From positions 1-64,000 of the forward strand of contig JBGSKQ010000111.1 in assembly GCA_041741095.1 (NCBI GenBank): 64,000 bases of DNA. Reading direction: 5' to 3'. This DNA comes from UBA6168 sp041741095 (lineage in GTDB: Bacteria > Bacteroidota > Bacteroidia > Chitinophagales > Saprospiraceae). Shown piece after piece: positions 32,344 through 39,623 of the stretch (its first letter is position 1; each line of letters begins with the position of its first letter). The notes beneath the pieces are model-generated. The model saw only the letters and a program-made list of their open reading frames with translations, did not search any database and was not told where the DNA came from. Both the position numbers and the translations under genes were made by a program.

Positions 32344-34884
32344 TTAAAACTTCACCCCCAGCCCCAGCATAAAATTCCTTCCTGCCTGCGGGTAATATCC
32401 TGTCAAATTATAAACATCGCCACCTTCCAGCCTTGTATATGGGTCGTCCGGTCTGCCATCGTAGCCAGCAGAGAAATAGCGATACGTCCAGGCATTCGCT
32501 GAGTAGCGGGCACCGAAGAGGTTGTTTATCAATAGGTTAATGCTCACTTCCTCTAAAAAAGAAGGCTTCAGCACATAGCGCAGTTGGAAGTCGCTGACCG
32601 TATAGGCATCCAGCACCGTGTTGTCGTTGGAGGTGTTGTCAATGAACTGCTGCCCGACGTGTTTGCCGGAGAGGGAGGCGGTGAGTTGGTGCATATTTTT
32701 ATTCAATACCACATAGTTTACTCTGGCAAATGCTACCACATTGGGCGAAAATGCAATATCCGTTGTGCCGTGCGCTACCACCTCCTGTTCCCCTGTGTCC
32801 CAATTGTCAATATATTCGGTGAAATGGTGGATTTTATTTTGGCTGAATGCAGCGTTGGCGTCGAGCGCTAGGCGGGGCAACAATTCGATACTGGCCGTCA
32901 ATTCAACGCCCATGCGATAGCTATCCGGCACATTGCTGCGGATGGGGTTGCCCACGTCGTTGATGTTGCCCGTCAGCACGAGTTGGTCTTTGTACAGCAT
33001 GTGGTAAAAATTCGCCCCGAACTGTCCGCCCCAGCGGTTTAATCGAAGGCCTGCTTCCGTGTTGTAGAGCCGCTCCGGTTTCGGCTGGGTGCCGATGGGA
33101 GCATCGGTGAAGTCGCTGCGGTTCGGTTCCCGGTTGGCTACGGCAAAAGAAGCATAGATATTGGTATTCCGATTTTCACTAAAATCAAAAACCAGCCCCA
33201 CTTTTGGATTGAAGAAATTGTAATCCACCGTGACGTTTGTTTCCCGCAGGTCATTGTCCGAACCGCTTATTTCATAATCCACCCGGCGGTATTGCATATC
33301 GGCGAAGCTATAGAGGCGACGGCCCAGGCGGTGCTGTATTTTGGCAAATATGTTCACGTCCAACTTGTCGCCCGTGCCGAAGTAATAGCGGTGGTCGGGC
33401 TCAACATTTTCCAAGTATTCCCCCCAGGTGATTTCGCCGTAATGGTCGCCGAGGTACTGGTGCAGGCCGCCGCCGAGCGTGAGTTGCGGCTTGTTATAGG
33501 GGTTAAAATGCAGCGACCACACCCCGCCGAAGAAGTGGTTGTCCAGCCAGCGTCGGCGGATGTAATCGAACAGGCAAGCACCCACGGTGTCTGGACAAAT
33601 TGGCTCAGGGATGAGGTAGCGAGAAGGCGGTTCGTCCGCTTTGTATTGTTCAAAAAAACCATAGCCACGGGTATAATGCCCGGCCAGGTTTAGTTGCCAT
33701 ATTTCATTAAATTCCTTGTTGTAAATGAGTTGGTAGTGGGTTTGGCTGTAATCATCTACCTCGTTATCATGCGGGTCTTCAAAAGATTTCTCTGTGCCGG
33801 AGACGTTGAATTTGCGCAATTCGTCATCGTCCACGTATTGTGCAGGTACGCCGTTCCAGGCTTGGTAAGTGACTTCTTTTCCTGAAAAAACATTGGCCCG
33901 GAGTGAACTTTTATTACCCAAATAAGCACCGGAGAAATAGAAAGATTTCAGATCCACGCTGGCCCGATCGATGTAGCCATCGGATACTATGCGGCTCAAT
34001 CTCCCATCAAACGTAAATCCCGTGGACGGCTGTCCCGAAGCGGGTTCAGGATTCTCGCTTCGCTCGAAACTGCCATCTGTGGACTGCGGAGTGCTCAAGA
34101 GGCCAGACCCGAACTGCACCGTGCTTTTCAGCGTACCAAATGAGCCAACAGAGCCGTTGATTTCACCATAAGGATCTTTGTGAAACTGGGTGGAGTTGAG
34201 GTTAATGGTCGCCCCAAAAGCCCCCGCCCCATTGGTGGAAGTACCGACGCCCCGCTGCACTTGAATGTCCTGCGTGGAGCTGGCAAAATCGGGCATATCC
34301 ACCCAAAACATGCCCTGCGATTCGGCGTCGTTGATGGGGATACCATTGATGGTCACGTTGATGCGGGTCGGGTCGGTACCACGTATGCGGATGCCTGTAT
34401 AACCGATGCCTCCCCCTGCGTCGGAGTTCACTACGACAGAGGGCAGTGCGTCCAGCAGGTAGGGCACATCTTGGCCGAGGTTTTTGGATTCCAATTCCTC
34501 TTTATGAATGGTGGAATGGGTGAATGGTGAATTTTCTTCTGCCCGGGTGGCCTTTACGGTAAGTGCTTCGATCAAATACGCCGCTGGCGTCATGGAAATA
34601 TTTAATTCTATAAAATCTTCCCCATCCTCAATATGAATCGGAAGAGACCTATCTTCATATCCTATGAAAGTGGCACGTAGTAAGTAGTCGCCCGCATTCA
34701 AATTTTCAAAAACATAATTCCCATACTCGTCTGTAAAGGTGCCTTTGCCTGTTTCGCTTAGAAGCAGGTTGACCCCAGACATCGGCCAACCCTGGTCGGA
34801 TTTAATACTCCCCGTGATTTTGGCTTGTGAAAATGCAAAAGTGGAGAGCAGGAGCGCTGCCCCCACCAAACGTAACTTTTTCAT
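32344..34884 (-). CDS. TonB-dependent receptor under TPP riboswitch control (thiamin-type)
   Basis: An 846-residue outer-membrane receptor: signal peptide (MKKLRLVGAALLLSTFAFSQ), carboxypeptidase-regulatory-like domain (about 21-110), plug (about 115-240, with IRGTDPTRINVTINGIPIND, quoted in part: GTDPTRINVTINGIP) and a barrel ending in LGVKF. The upstream TPP riboswitch points to uptake of thiamin, its phosphates or precursors, as proposed for TPP-controlled receptors in Bacteroides; this is inference from regulation, not from the barrel. Residues about 263-295 (STPQSTDGSFERSENPEPAS) are encoded by a dispersed repeat read in frame, probably in a barrel loop. The ATG at 34884 gives the clean signal peptide; the ORF extends to 34911. 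Confidence 0.9.
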   Translation of the reverse strand: MKKLRLVGAALLLSTFAFSQAKITGSIKSDQGWPMSGVNLLLSETGKGTFTDEYGNYVFENLNAGDYLLRATFIGYEDRSLPIHIEDGEDFIELNISMTPAAYLIEALTVKATRAEENSPFTHSTIHKEELESKNLGQDVPYLLDALPSVVVNSDAGGGIGYTGIRIRGTDPTRINVTINGIPINDAESQGMFWVDMPDFASSTQDIQVQRGVGTSTNGAGAFGATINLNSTQFHKDPYGEINGSVGSFGTLKSTVQFGSGLLSTPQSTDGSFERSENPEPASGQPSTGFTFDGRLSRIVSDGYIDRASVDLKSFYFSGAYLGNKSSLRANVFSGKEVTYQAWNGVPAQYVDDDELRKFNVSGTEKSFEDPHDNEVDDYSQTHYQLIYNKEFNEIWQLNLAGHYTRGYGFFEQYKADEPPSRYLIPEPICPDTVGACLFDYIRRRWLDNHFFGGVWSLHFNPYNKPQLTLGGGLHQYLGDHYGEITWGEYLENVEPDHRYYFGTGDKLDVNIFAKIQHRLGRRLYSFADMQYRRVDYEISGSDNDLRETNVTVDYNFFNPKVGLVFDFSENRNTNIYASFAVANREPNRSDFTDAPIGTQPKPERLYNTEAGLRLNRWGGQFGANFYHMLYKDQLVLTGNINDVGNPIRSNVPDSYRMGVELTASIELLPRLALDANAAFSQNKIHHFTEYIDNWDTGEQEVVAHGTTDIAFSPNVVAFARVNYVVLNKNMHQLTASLSGKHVGQQFIDNTSNDNTVLDAYTVSDFQLRYVLKPSFLEEVSINLLINNLFGARYSANAWTYRYFSAGYDGRPDDPYTRLEGGDVYNLTGYYPQAGRNFMLGLGVKF
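34021..34096 (-). repeat. GAGCGAAGC repeat module inside the receptor gene
   Basis: On the minus strand: CAGTTTCGAGCGAAGCGAG, AATCCTGAACCCGCTTCGGG, flanked by CAGTCCACAG- and CCGTCC-type words. Translated as DGSFERSENPEPASGQPS. The same peptide SFERSENPEPASG is encoded in another frame at the uvrA 5' end. Confidence 0.85.
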
Positions 34885-34902
34885 CGTGTTGCTGATTTTA
34901 GT

Positions 34903-34926
34903 AAAAAACAAGTGCCGCCAGGCACC
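34903..34926 (-). terminator. Candidate attenuator of the TPP riboswitch
   Basis: On the minus strand a GGTGCC / GGCACT hairpin (34926-34911, loop TGGC) runs into TTGTTTTTTAC. It lies between the aptamer and the receptor ATG, 19 nt before it. An overlapping CGCC / GGCG pairing just upstream could be the antiterminator. The stem is short, so this is a candidate only. Confidence 0.5.
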
Positions 34927-34984
34927 GGCCCGGCGTTACGACACGATGGGTTACCAATCTGTGATGAAGTGCTGCTGATGATAA

Positions 34985-35060
34985 AGGCGAGCATTCATTT
35001 CCCTTCCCGGCATGACCCGGGCAGGTTCGATGGGTATGATCTCAGCCTTCCTTCGGAACG
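34985..35060 (-). ncRNA. TPP (THI-box) riboswitch
   Basis: Reading the minus strand: GTTCCGAAGGAAGG, CTGAGA (35045-35040), TCATACCCATC, GAACCTG (35028-35022), CCCGGGTC, ATGCC (35013-35009), GGGAAGGGAA. This has the order and spacing of the conserved TPP aptamer: the CUGAGA pyrimidine-sensing bulge, the GAACCUG and GGNNAAUGCC-like pyrophosphate arm, and the closing GGGAA pairing with TTCC. It lies about 100 nt upstream of the TonB receptor gene on the same strand. Confidence 0.9.
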
Positions 35061-35130
35061 ATGAATTATGAATGATAAACGATGAACGGGCAGCCTGTTC
35101 ATCATTCATCGTTTATAGTTCATCATTTCA
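35056..35130. repeat. TTCATNN / NNATGAA inverted word array
   Basis: ATGAANN-type words (35056-35087) are followed by TTCATNN words in the opposite sense (35097-35128), giving an imperfect hairpin-forming tract at the 5' edge of the riboswitch and upstream of the sigma-54 activator gene. Confidence 0.75.
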
Positions 35131-35283
35131 AAGAAGACACCCCAAATGAGATATGGTGCAAAGGTAAGGAACTGTGGCCCGGTCTAAAAAATAAACATTC
35201 TCTATCCAAAAAAACTCAACCTTGGCACTTTTGCCTTAAACTTGTGTCCTTGCGAAAAACAAAAAGCAAACCCGACATCATTT

Positions 35284-36660
35284 ATGAGAAAAGACGCCAC
35301 CATCCTCATCGTTGACGATGAGGAAGACATTTTGCTGACCCTCCGGCTTTTTTTGAAACAGCACTTCGACCGGGTGTTCACCGAACACAATCCGAACCTG
35401 CTGCCCCGCCTCATGCGCCAATACGAACCCGATGTAATCCTGCTCGACATGAACTTCCGCAAGGGCGACACCAGCGGCAGGGAGGGCATGCAATGGCTTA
35501 AAAAGGTCATAGAACTTGACCCCTCCGCCAATGTCATCATGGTAACCGCCTACGGAGACGTGAAAGTAGCCGTAGAGTGCCTGAAAAACGGGGCAGTGGA
35601 TTTTGTGGAAAAACCCTGGCGCAACGAAAAACTGCTGGCCACCATCCATGCCGCAACCCGCCTCAGCGAATCGAAGCAGGAGGTGAAGCAACTGCAAAGC
35701 CGCCAGCGCATCATGAGCGCCGATATTGACCAGCACTATGGCGACATCGTGGGCGAGTCAACGCTCATCAAACAGATTTTCCAGACCATAGACAAGGTTG
35801 CTAAAACCGACGCCAATGTGTTGATTCTTGGCGAAAATGGAACAGGTAAGGAATTGATAGCCAGGGCGATACATCGGCAGTCGCCCCGTGCAGACGAGGT
35901 CTTTATCAACGTGGATTTGGGGGCAATACCGGAGTCCTTGTTTGAGAGCGAGCTGTTTGGCCACAAAAAAGGCTCCTTTACAGATGCCAAAGAGGATCGC
36001 ACGGGCCGCTTAGAGGCCGCCAGCAAAGGCACTTTGTTTTTGGATGAAATCGGCAACCTTTCCCTGCCCATGCAAGCGAAGCTGCTCACTGTTTTGCAAA
36101 ACAGGGAAATCGTAAAAGTGGGAGCCAACCAGCCCACGCCTATTGACATCCGCCTTGTCTGCGCCACCAACATGCCTATTTACGATATGGTGCGGGACAA
36201 AACCTTTCGCCAAGACCTGCTTTATCGCATCAATACGGTCGCTATCACTTTGCCGCCGCTGCGGGATCGTGTGACGGATATTCCCCTGTTGGCCAACCAT
36301 TTCCTGGGAGTTTACGCCAGGAAATACCAGAAACCTTCGCTCAAATTTTCCCCCGAAACCATGAAAAAGCTGCAAGCCTACAACTGGCCCGGCAACATCC
36401 GTGAGCTGCGGCATACGGTTGAGCGGGCCGTCATCCTCTGTGATGGGGAAACATTGCAGCCCGACGATTTCATGCTGCAAAACCTCATGCAACAAAGCGG
36501 CATGGATCAGTCGCTCGACTCTTACAACCTCGACGATCTGGAAAAATGGGCCATCCAAAAAGCCATGACCCGCCACCAGGGCAACATCACCAAGGCGGCG
36601 GAGGAATTGGGGCTGACGAGGGCGGCGCTTTATCGCAGGTTGGAGAAGTATGGGTTGTGA
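35284..36660 (+). CDS. NtrC-type sigma-54-dependent response regulator
   Basis: A 458-residue activator. The receiver domain (1-120) has DDEED at 11-15, phospho-acceptor Asp55 and Lys110. The AAA+ domain (about 150-390) has Walker A GENGTGKE at 183-190, a GSFTDA loop at 230-235 (the usual sigma-54-contacting GAFTGA, here changed to S and D) and Walker B LFLDEIG at 251-257. The Fis-type helix-turn-helix is at about 415-458 (GNITKAAEELGLTRAALYRR). It activates sigma-54 promoters. The partner kinase is the NtrY-like gene at 37658, now separated from it by a toxin-antitoxin pair. The two permease promoters at 10 and 13 kb are candidate targets. Confidence 0.94.
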   Translation: MRKDATILIVDDEEDILLTLRLFLKQHFDRVFTEHNPNLLPRLMRQYEPDVILLDMNFRKGDTSGREGMQWLKKVIELDPSANVIMVTAYGDVKVAVECLKNGAVDFVEKPWRNEKLLATIHAATRLSESKQEVKQLQSRQRIMSADIDQHYGDIVGESTLIKQIFQTIDKVAKTDANVLILGENGTGKELIARAIHRQSPRADEVFINVDLGAIPESLFESELFGHKKGSFTDAKEDRTGRLEAASKGTLFLDEIGNLSLPMQAKLLTVLQNREIVKVGANQPTPIDIRLVCATNMPIYDMVRDKTFRQDLLYRINTVAITLPPLRDRVTDIPLLANHFLGVYARKYQKPSLKFSPETMKKLQAYNWPGNIRELRHTVERAVILCDGETLQPDDFMLQNLMQQSGMDQSLDSYNLDDLEKWAIQKAMTRHQGNITKAAEELGLTRAALYRRLEKYGL

Positions 36661-36727
36661 AAAGGCTATTGAAGGCAAGCGTATTAATATGTAACTTCGT
36701 ATCTGTTTTAATCAAAAAAAAAGTGCC

Positions 36728-37042
36728 ATGGGAAAAGATATGAGTTTTGAAATAACATTGAATTTTGATCAAATACTGGAATTGGTAAAACAACTGCCTG
36801 ATGAGGAACAGGTGCAGCTATTGTCGGAAATAAAAGACTTGCTCGAAAATAAAGGACTGGTAAAGTGGAACGAGGAGGAAGATGGGAAGCGAGCGTATTT
36901 GTTAGCCAGGAGCATGAAAAATGAGCATTATAAAAAACCATTGGCTTCATTGCTCAACGAAGAAGATGAAGAATTTTCTGAGGAGGAAGAAATTGAGATG
37001 ACCGATGAAGAATTAATCAAAGCAGTCAAAGAAATGTCTTAA
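36728..37042 (+). CDS. Probable antitoxin of a PIN toxin pair
   Basis: A 104-residue acidic protein: a helical N-terminus (FDQILELVKQLPDEEQVQLLSEIKDLL, core LVKQLPDEEQVQLLSEI) and a very acidic C-terminus (EEDEEFSEEEEIEMTDEE). It ends 2 bp before the PIN-domain gene, the standard order for antitoxin then toxin. There is no recognisable DNA-binding fold of known type in the first part, so the family is uncertain. The region is more AT-rich than the two-component genes on either side, which suggests insertion. Confidence 0.75.
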   Translation: MGKDMSFEITLNFDQILELVKQLPDEEQVQLLSEIKDLLENKGLVKWNEEEDGKRAYLLARSMKNEHYKKPLASLLNEEDEEFSEEEEIEMTDEELIKAVKEMS

Positions 37043-37044
37043 TA

Positions 37045-37518
37045 ATGGACAAATACCTCTTGGATACAAACATCCTGATACATAAGGTAAGGGAATCAAA
37101 TATTTGGGACTTCATTGAGAAAACATATTTCCCAAAAGGATTAAGAAATAACGGGTTTATCAGTAAGGTCTTCGTTGGAGAATTACTGGCATTCGCATAC
37201 GAAAACAAATGGGGTTCCGCCCGAAAGAAAAAACTGAAAGAAACAATTGCCCTTTTTGAACCATTGACTATTAAAGACCCCAAGACCTTAGATGCTTACG
37301 CAAAAATCTCCGCCTACAGCCGCAACCGCCACAAAAGCCTAAAACTGCCCAAGCATTTTCCCGCCAGGGATATGGGCAAAAACGACCTTTGGATAGCTGC
37401 CACCGCTGCGGCTATTGAAGCTCCGCTCATCAGCACCGACAAAAATTTTGAACATCTGGACGGCGTCTTTCTCGACGTTATATTCATTGATCAAGATAAA
37501 ATAGCAGTAACTACTTAG
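37045..37518 (+). CDS. PIN-domain toxin (VapC-like ribonuclease)
   Basis: A 157-residue PIN-domain protein, probably an Mg2+-dependent RNase toxin. The acidic active-site residues are all present: Asp7 (LLDTNIL), Glu46 (VGELLAF), Asp114 (NDLWIAATA) and Asp132 (ISTDKNF). Length and motifs fit VapC-type toxins. The gene overlaps nothing but starts 2 bp after the acidic upstream protein, so the pair is probably co-translated. Followed within 2 bp by two long hairpins. Confidence 0.88.
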   Translation: MDKYLLDTNILIHKVRESNIWDFIEKTYFPKGLRNNGFISKVFVGELLAFAYENKWGSARKKKLKETIALFEPLTIKDPKTLDAYAKISAYSRNRHKSLKLPKHFPARDMGKNDLWIAATAAAIEAPLISTDKNFEHLDGVFLDVIFIDQDKIAVTT

Positions 37519-37520
37519 CA

Positions 37521-37567
37521 GGGGTGTTTTTGGAGAAAAATTGAAAATTTTTCTCCAAAAACACCCC
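37521..37567 (+). terminator. Perfect 22-bp hairpin after the PIN toxin gene
   Basis: Perfect inverted repeat 37521-37542 with 37546-37567, loop of 3 (GAA). Outer half GGGGTG, inner half A/T-rich. It begins 2 bp after the toxin stop codon. A terminator is the simplest reading, though no T-run follows the stem outside it. Confidence 0.7.
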
Positions 37568-37572
37568 AAACG

Positions 37573-37617
37573 TGGGAGGAGAAAGAAAAAAAATTCATTT
37601 TTTTCTTTCTCCTCCCA
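37573..37617 (+). terminator. Second perfect hairpin (20 bp) in tandem
   Basis: Perfect inverted repeat 37573-37592 with 37598-37617, loop ATTCA; the stem is a purine strand (GGGAGGAGAAAG then seven A) against a pyrimidine strand. It lies 5 bp after the first hairpin and before the kinase gene at 37658. Confidence 0.65.
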
Positions 37618-37657
37618 TACCCTCCTAAATAGTTAAAATTAGCCAAGCCCTCGGCCC

Positions 37658-38992
37658 ATGTTTAAAAGCTTCCGTGTCAATATCACTATCCGCATCCTCA
37701 CTGTCATCGGCCTTGTGTTGGCCTTGGTGTATTGCGTCACGCAGACGGAGTTTTACATTACCATGTTCATCGTATTTGTGCTGATAGTGCTGGCAGTGGT
37801 GGACATGGTGCGCTACGTGAACCTCACCAACCGTGACTTTACCGCTTTTTTGTTGGGGATAAAATATGAGGACTTTTCAGCCACCTACTCCGGCCACCAC
37901 AAGGGCAAGTCTTTTGGCGAACTGTACGACGCCTTCAACCAAATCAACCGCAAGTTCCTGAACATACGGGCAGAGAAAGAAGCCAACCACCAATACCTGC
38001 AAACCATCGTGGAAGCCGTGGATGTGGGCCTGCTATGTGTGGACGAGAAGGGCGGCATTTTTATGATGAACAAAGCCTTGCAAAAGCTATTGCACAAGCC
38101 ATACTTGGTTCATGTGGACGCATTGGAACAAATTGATGGGAAATTGCAGGAAGTGGTAAAAACCCTGAAAACGGGCGAGCGGGAGATGGTAAGGGTCACC
38201 ATCGAAAACAAACAACTGCCACTTGCCCTGCAAGCCACCGAATTTGCCCTGCGGGACCAAAAACTGAAGCTTATTTCTTTTCAAAATATACAGGGCGAAT
38301 TGGAAGAACAGGAGCTTGAAGCCTGGCAAAAACTCATCCGCATCATCCGCCATGAAATCATGAATTCCATCACGCCCATCGTTTCGCTCACCTCCACCAT
38401 TGATGGCATGTTGGGCGAGAAAGGAGAGACCATTGATGCAGAAACCGCCGACGATGTACGCGCTGCCATTTCCGCTATCCGCAACCGCAGCGAAGGCCTG
38501 ATGCACTTCACCGAAACCTACCGCAACCTGACCAGGCTTCCCTCGCCCAAGTTCCAACTAGTGGACGCCAACGACATCGTGGAGCGGATAAAAGTGCTGT
38601 TCCAGCCAGTTTTTGAAAAAAACAAGGTAAAATTCCAGACACAGCTTTCTACCTCTCCTGTCATCTTCCAGGCGGACGTGGAAATGATGGAACAGGTCAT
38701 CATCAACCTTGTAAAAAATGCAATAGACGCAACAAGAGGAAAGGAAAACGCTACTGTCACCGTCGCCACGCAGCGCAGCAAGCAAGGCAAGACCATCATC
38801 TCTGTGGCCGATAATGGCTCTGGCATTGAAAAAGAATTATTGGAACAAATCTTTGTCCCATTTTATACCACGAAAGATGATGGTAGCGGCATCGGGCTGA
38901 GCCTTTCCCGCCAAATTTTGCGGCTGCACAAAGGGCGTATTAGCGTACAGTCGGCAGTCGGCGAAGGGACGGTTTTTACGTTGACGGTTTGA
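37658..38992 (+). CDS. NtrY-like sensor histidine kinase
   Basis: A 444-residue kinase. Two membrane helices (about 8-28 and 32-52), a PAS-like domain (about 105-215), phospho-acceptor His232 (IIRHEIMNSITPI) and an ATPase domain with N-box INLVKNAIDAT, G1 DNGSGIEK and G2 GSGIGLSLS. The RHEIMNSITPI box is typical of NtrY/AtoS-type kinases that pair with NtrC-type regulators. The regulator at 35284 is the likely partner, so the toxin-antitoxin pair interrupts a two-component operon. The hairpins upstream may cut read-through from it. Confidence 0.93.
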   Translation: MFKSFRVNITIRILTVIGLVLALVYCVTQTEFYITMFIVFVLIVLAVVDMVRYVNLTNRDFTAFLLGIKYEDFSATYSGHHKGKSFGELYDAFNQINRKFLNIRAEKEANHQYLQTIVEAVDVGLLCVDEKGGIFMMNKALQKLLHKPYLVHVDALEQIDGKLQEVVKTLKTGEREMVRVTIENKQLPLALQATEFALRDQKLKLISFQNIQGELEEQELEAWQKLIRIIRHEIMNSITPIVSLTSTIDGMLGEKGETIDAETADDVRAAISAIRNRSEGLMHFTETYRNLTRLPSPKFQLVDANDIVERIKVLFQPVFEKNKVKFQTQLSTSPVIFQADVEMMEQVIINLVKNAIDATRGKENATVTVATQRSKQGKTIISVADNGSGIEKELLEQIFVPFYTTKDDGSGIGLSLSRQILRLHKGRISVQSAVGEGTVFTLTV

Positions 38993-38994
38993 TT

Positions 38995-39552
38995 TTACCC
39001 TAAAATCTTATCGGCTTTTATCGTTAAATCGAAACGTTCCCAAATGAGGGTCCCGTTGCGCTTTACAATTTCCCTAAAAAGATAGGTGTCTTCGGAAGGC
39101 GTTTTGTGCATCTCAATTTGTTCCTCTTCGATGTTAACTATCCAACATTCGGGGATCCCTGCTTCTGCGTAGAGTTTCAATTTTGTAACTCTGTCATAAT
39201 AAAGTGAAGTGTCGGCCACTTCGATAACTAAAAACACATTGTGTGGCCGAGGATGTTTCATTTCATAAAAATCCTCCCTGAATTCAAGAATAGACAAGTC
39301 AGGTTCAGGTTCTGAATAATCGTCAATTACGATTGGATCTTGAACGCCTATGGTTGCCTTATCTCCGAGCAACTGGATGAGTAGTTTAAGAATCCGTTTT
39401 ACATGGCTTGAGTGCCTGCTACCAATTGGGCTCATTTCAATAATTTCTCCGTGAATAAGCTCCACCCTGTCGTCCTCGCCGAGGATTCCCGATTCTGCCA
39501 TTTTGTGGTATTCACTGACGGTGAGTAATCGCTTTGAAATTTGAACGGACAT
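38995..39552 (-). CDS. Uma2 family (DUF820) putative nuclease
   Basis: A 185-residue protein of the Uma2/DUF820 family with a restriction-endonuclease-like fold. Core motifs: VELIHGEIIEMSPIGSRH (Glu near 32-37), PEPDLSIL (Asp near 86), VIEVADTSLYYD (Glu near 108) and KLKLYAEAGIPECWIVN (Lys, Tyr). Members are often found in many copies and their role is unsettled. It starts its minus-strand transcript from a TAGTTTTG box 17 nt upstream and ends 2 bp from the kinase gene, convergent. Confidence 0.9.
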   Translation of the reverse strand: MSVQISKRLLTVSEYHKMAESGILGEDDRVELIHGEIIEMSPIGSRHSSHVKRILKLLIQLLGDKATIGVQDPIVIDDYSEPEPDLSILEFREDFYEMKHPRPHNVFLVIEVADTSLYYDRVTKLKLYAEAGIPECWIVNIEEEQIEMHKTPSEDTYLFREIVKRNGTLIWERFDLTIKADKILG

Positions 39553-39568
39553 GCAAGATTGTTTTTTA

Positions 39569-39576
39569 CAAAACTA
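39569..39576 (-). promoter_or_regulatory. Uma2 gene promoter -7 box
   Basis: TAGTTTTG on the minus strand fits TAnnTTTG, 17 nt before the ATG. No clear -33 box. Confidence 0.5.
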
Positions 39577-39623
39577 ATATCCTTTTGGCAAAAGTGCATG
39601 ACGGACTAAAACACGATGTATTT

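Noticed and set aside
35021..35032. GGTTCGA-like stretch resembling a tRNA T-loop
   Set aside because: Read on the minus strand it is part of the TPP aptamer (GAACCTG), and no acceptor or anticodon stems can be drawn.
35225..35245. Possible sigma-54 promoter (TTGGCACTTTTGCC) before the NtrC-type gene
   Set aside because: The GG to GC spacing is 7 bp, not 10, so it does not fit the -24/-12 element.
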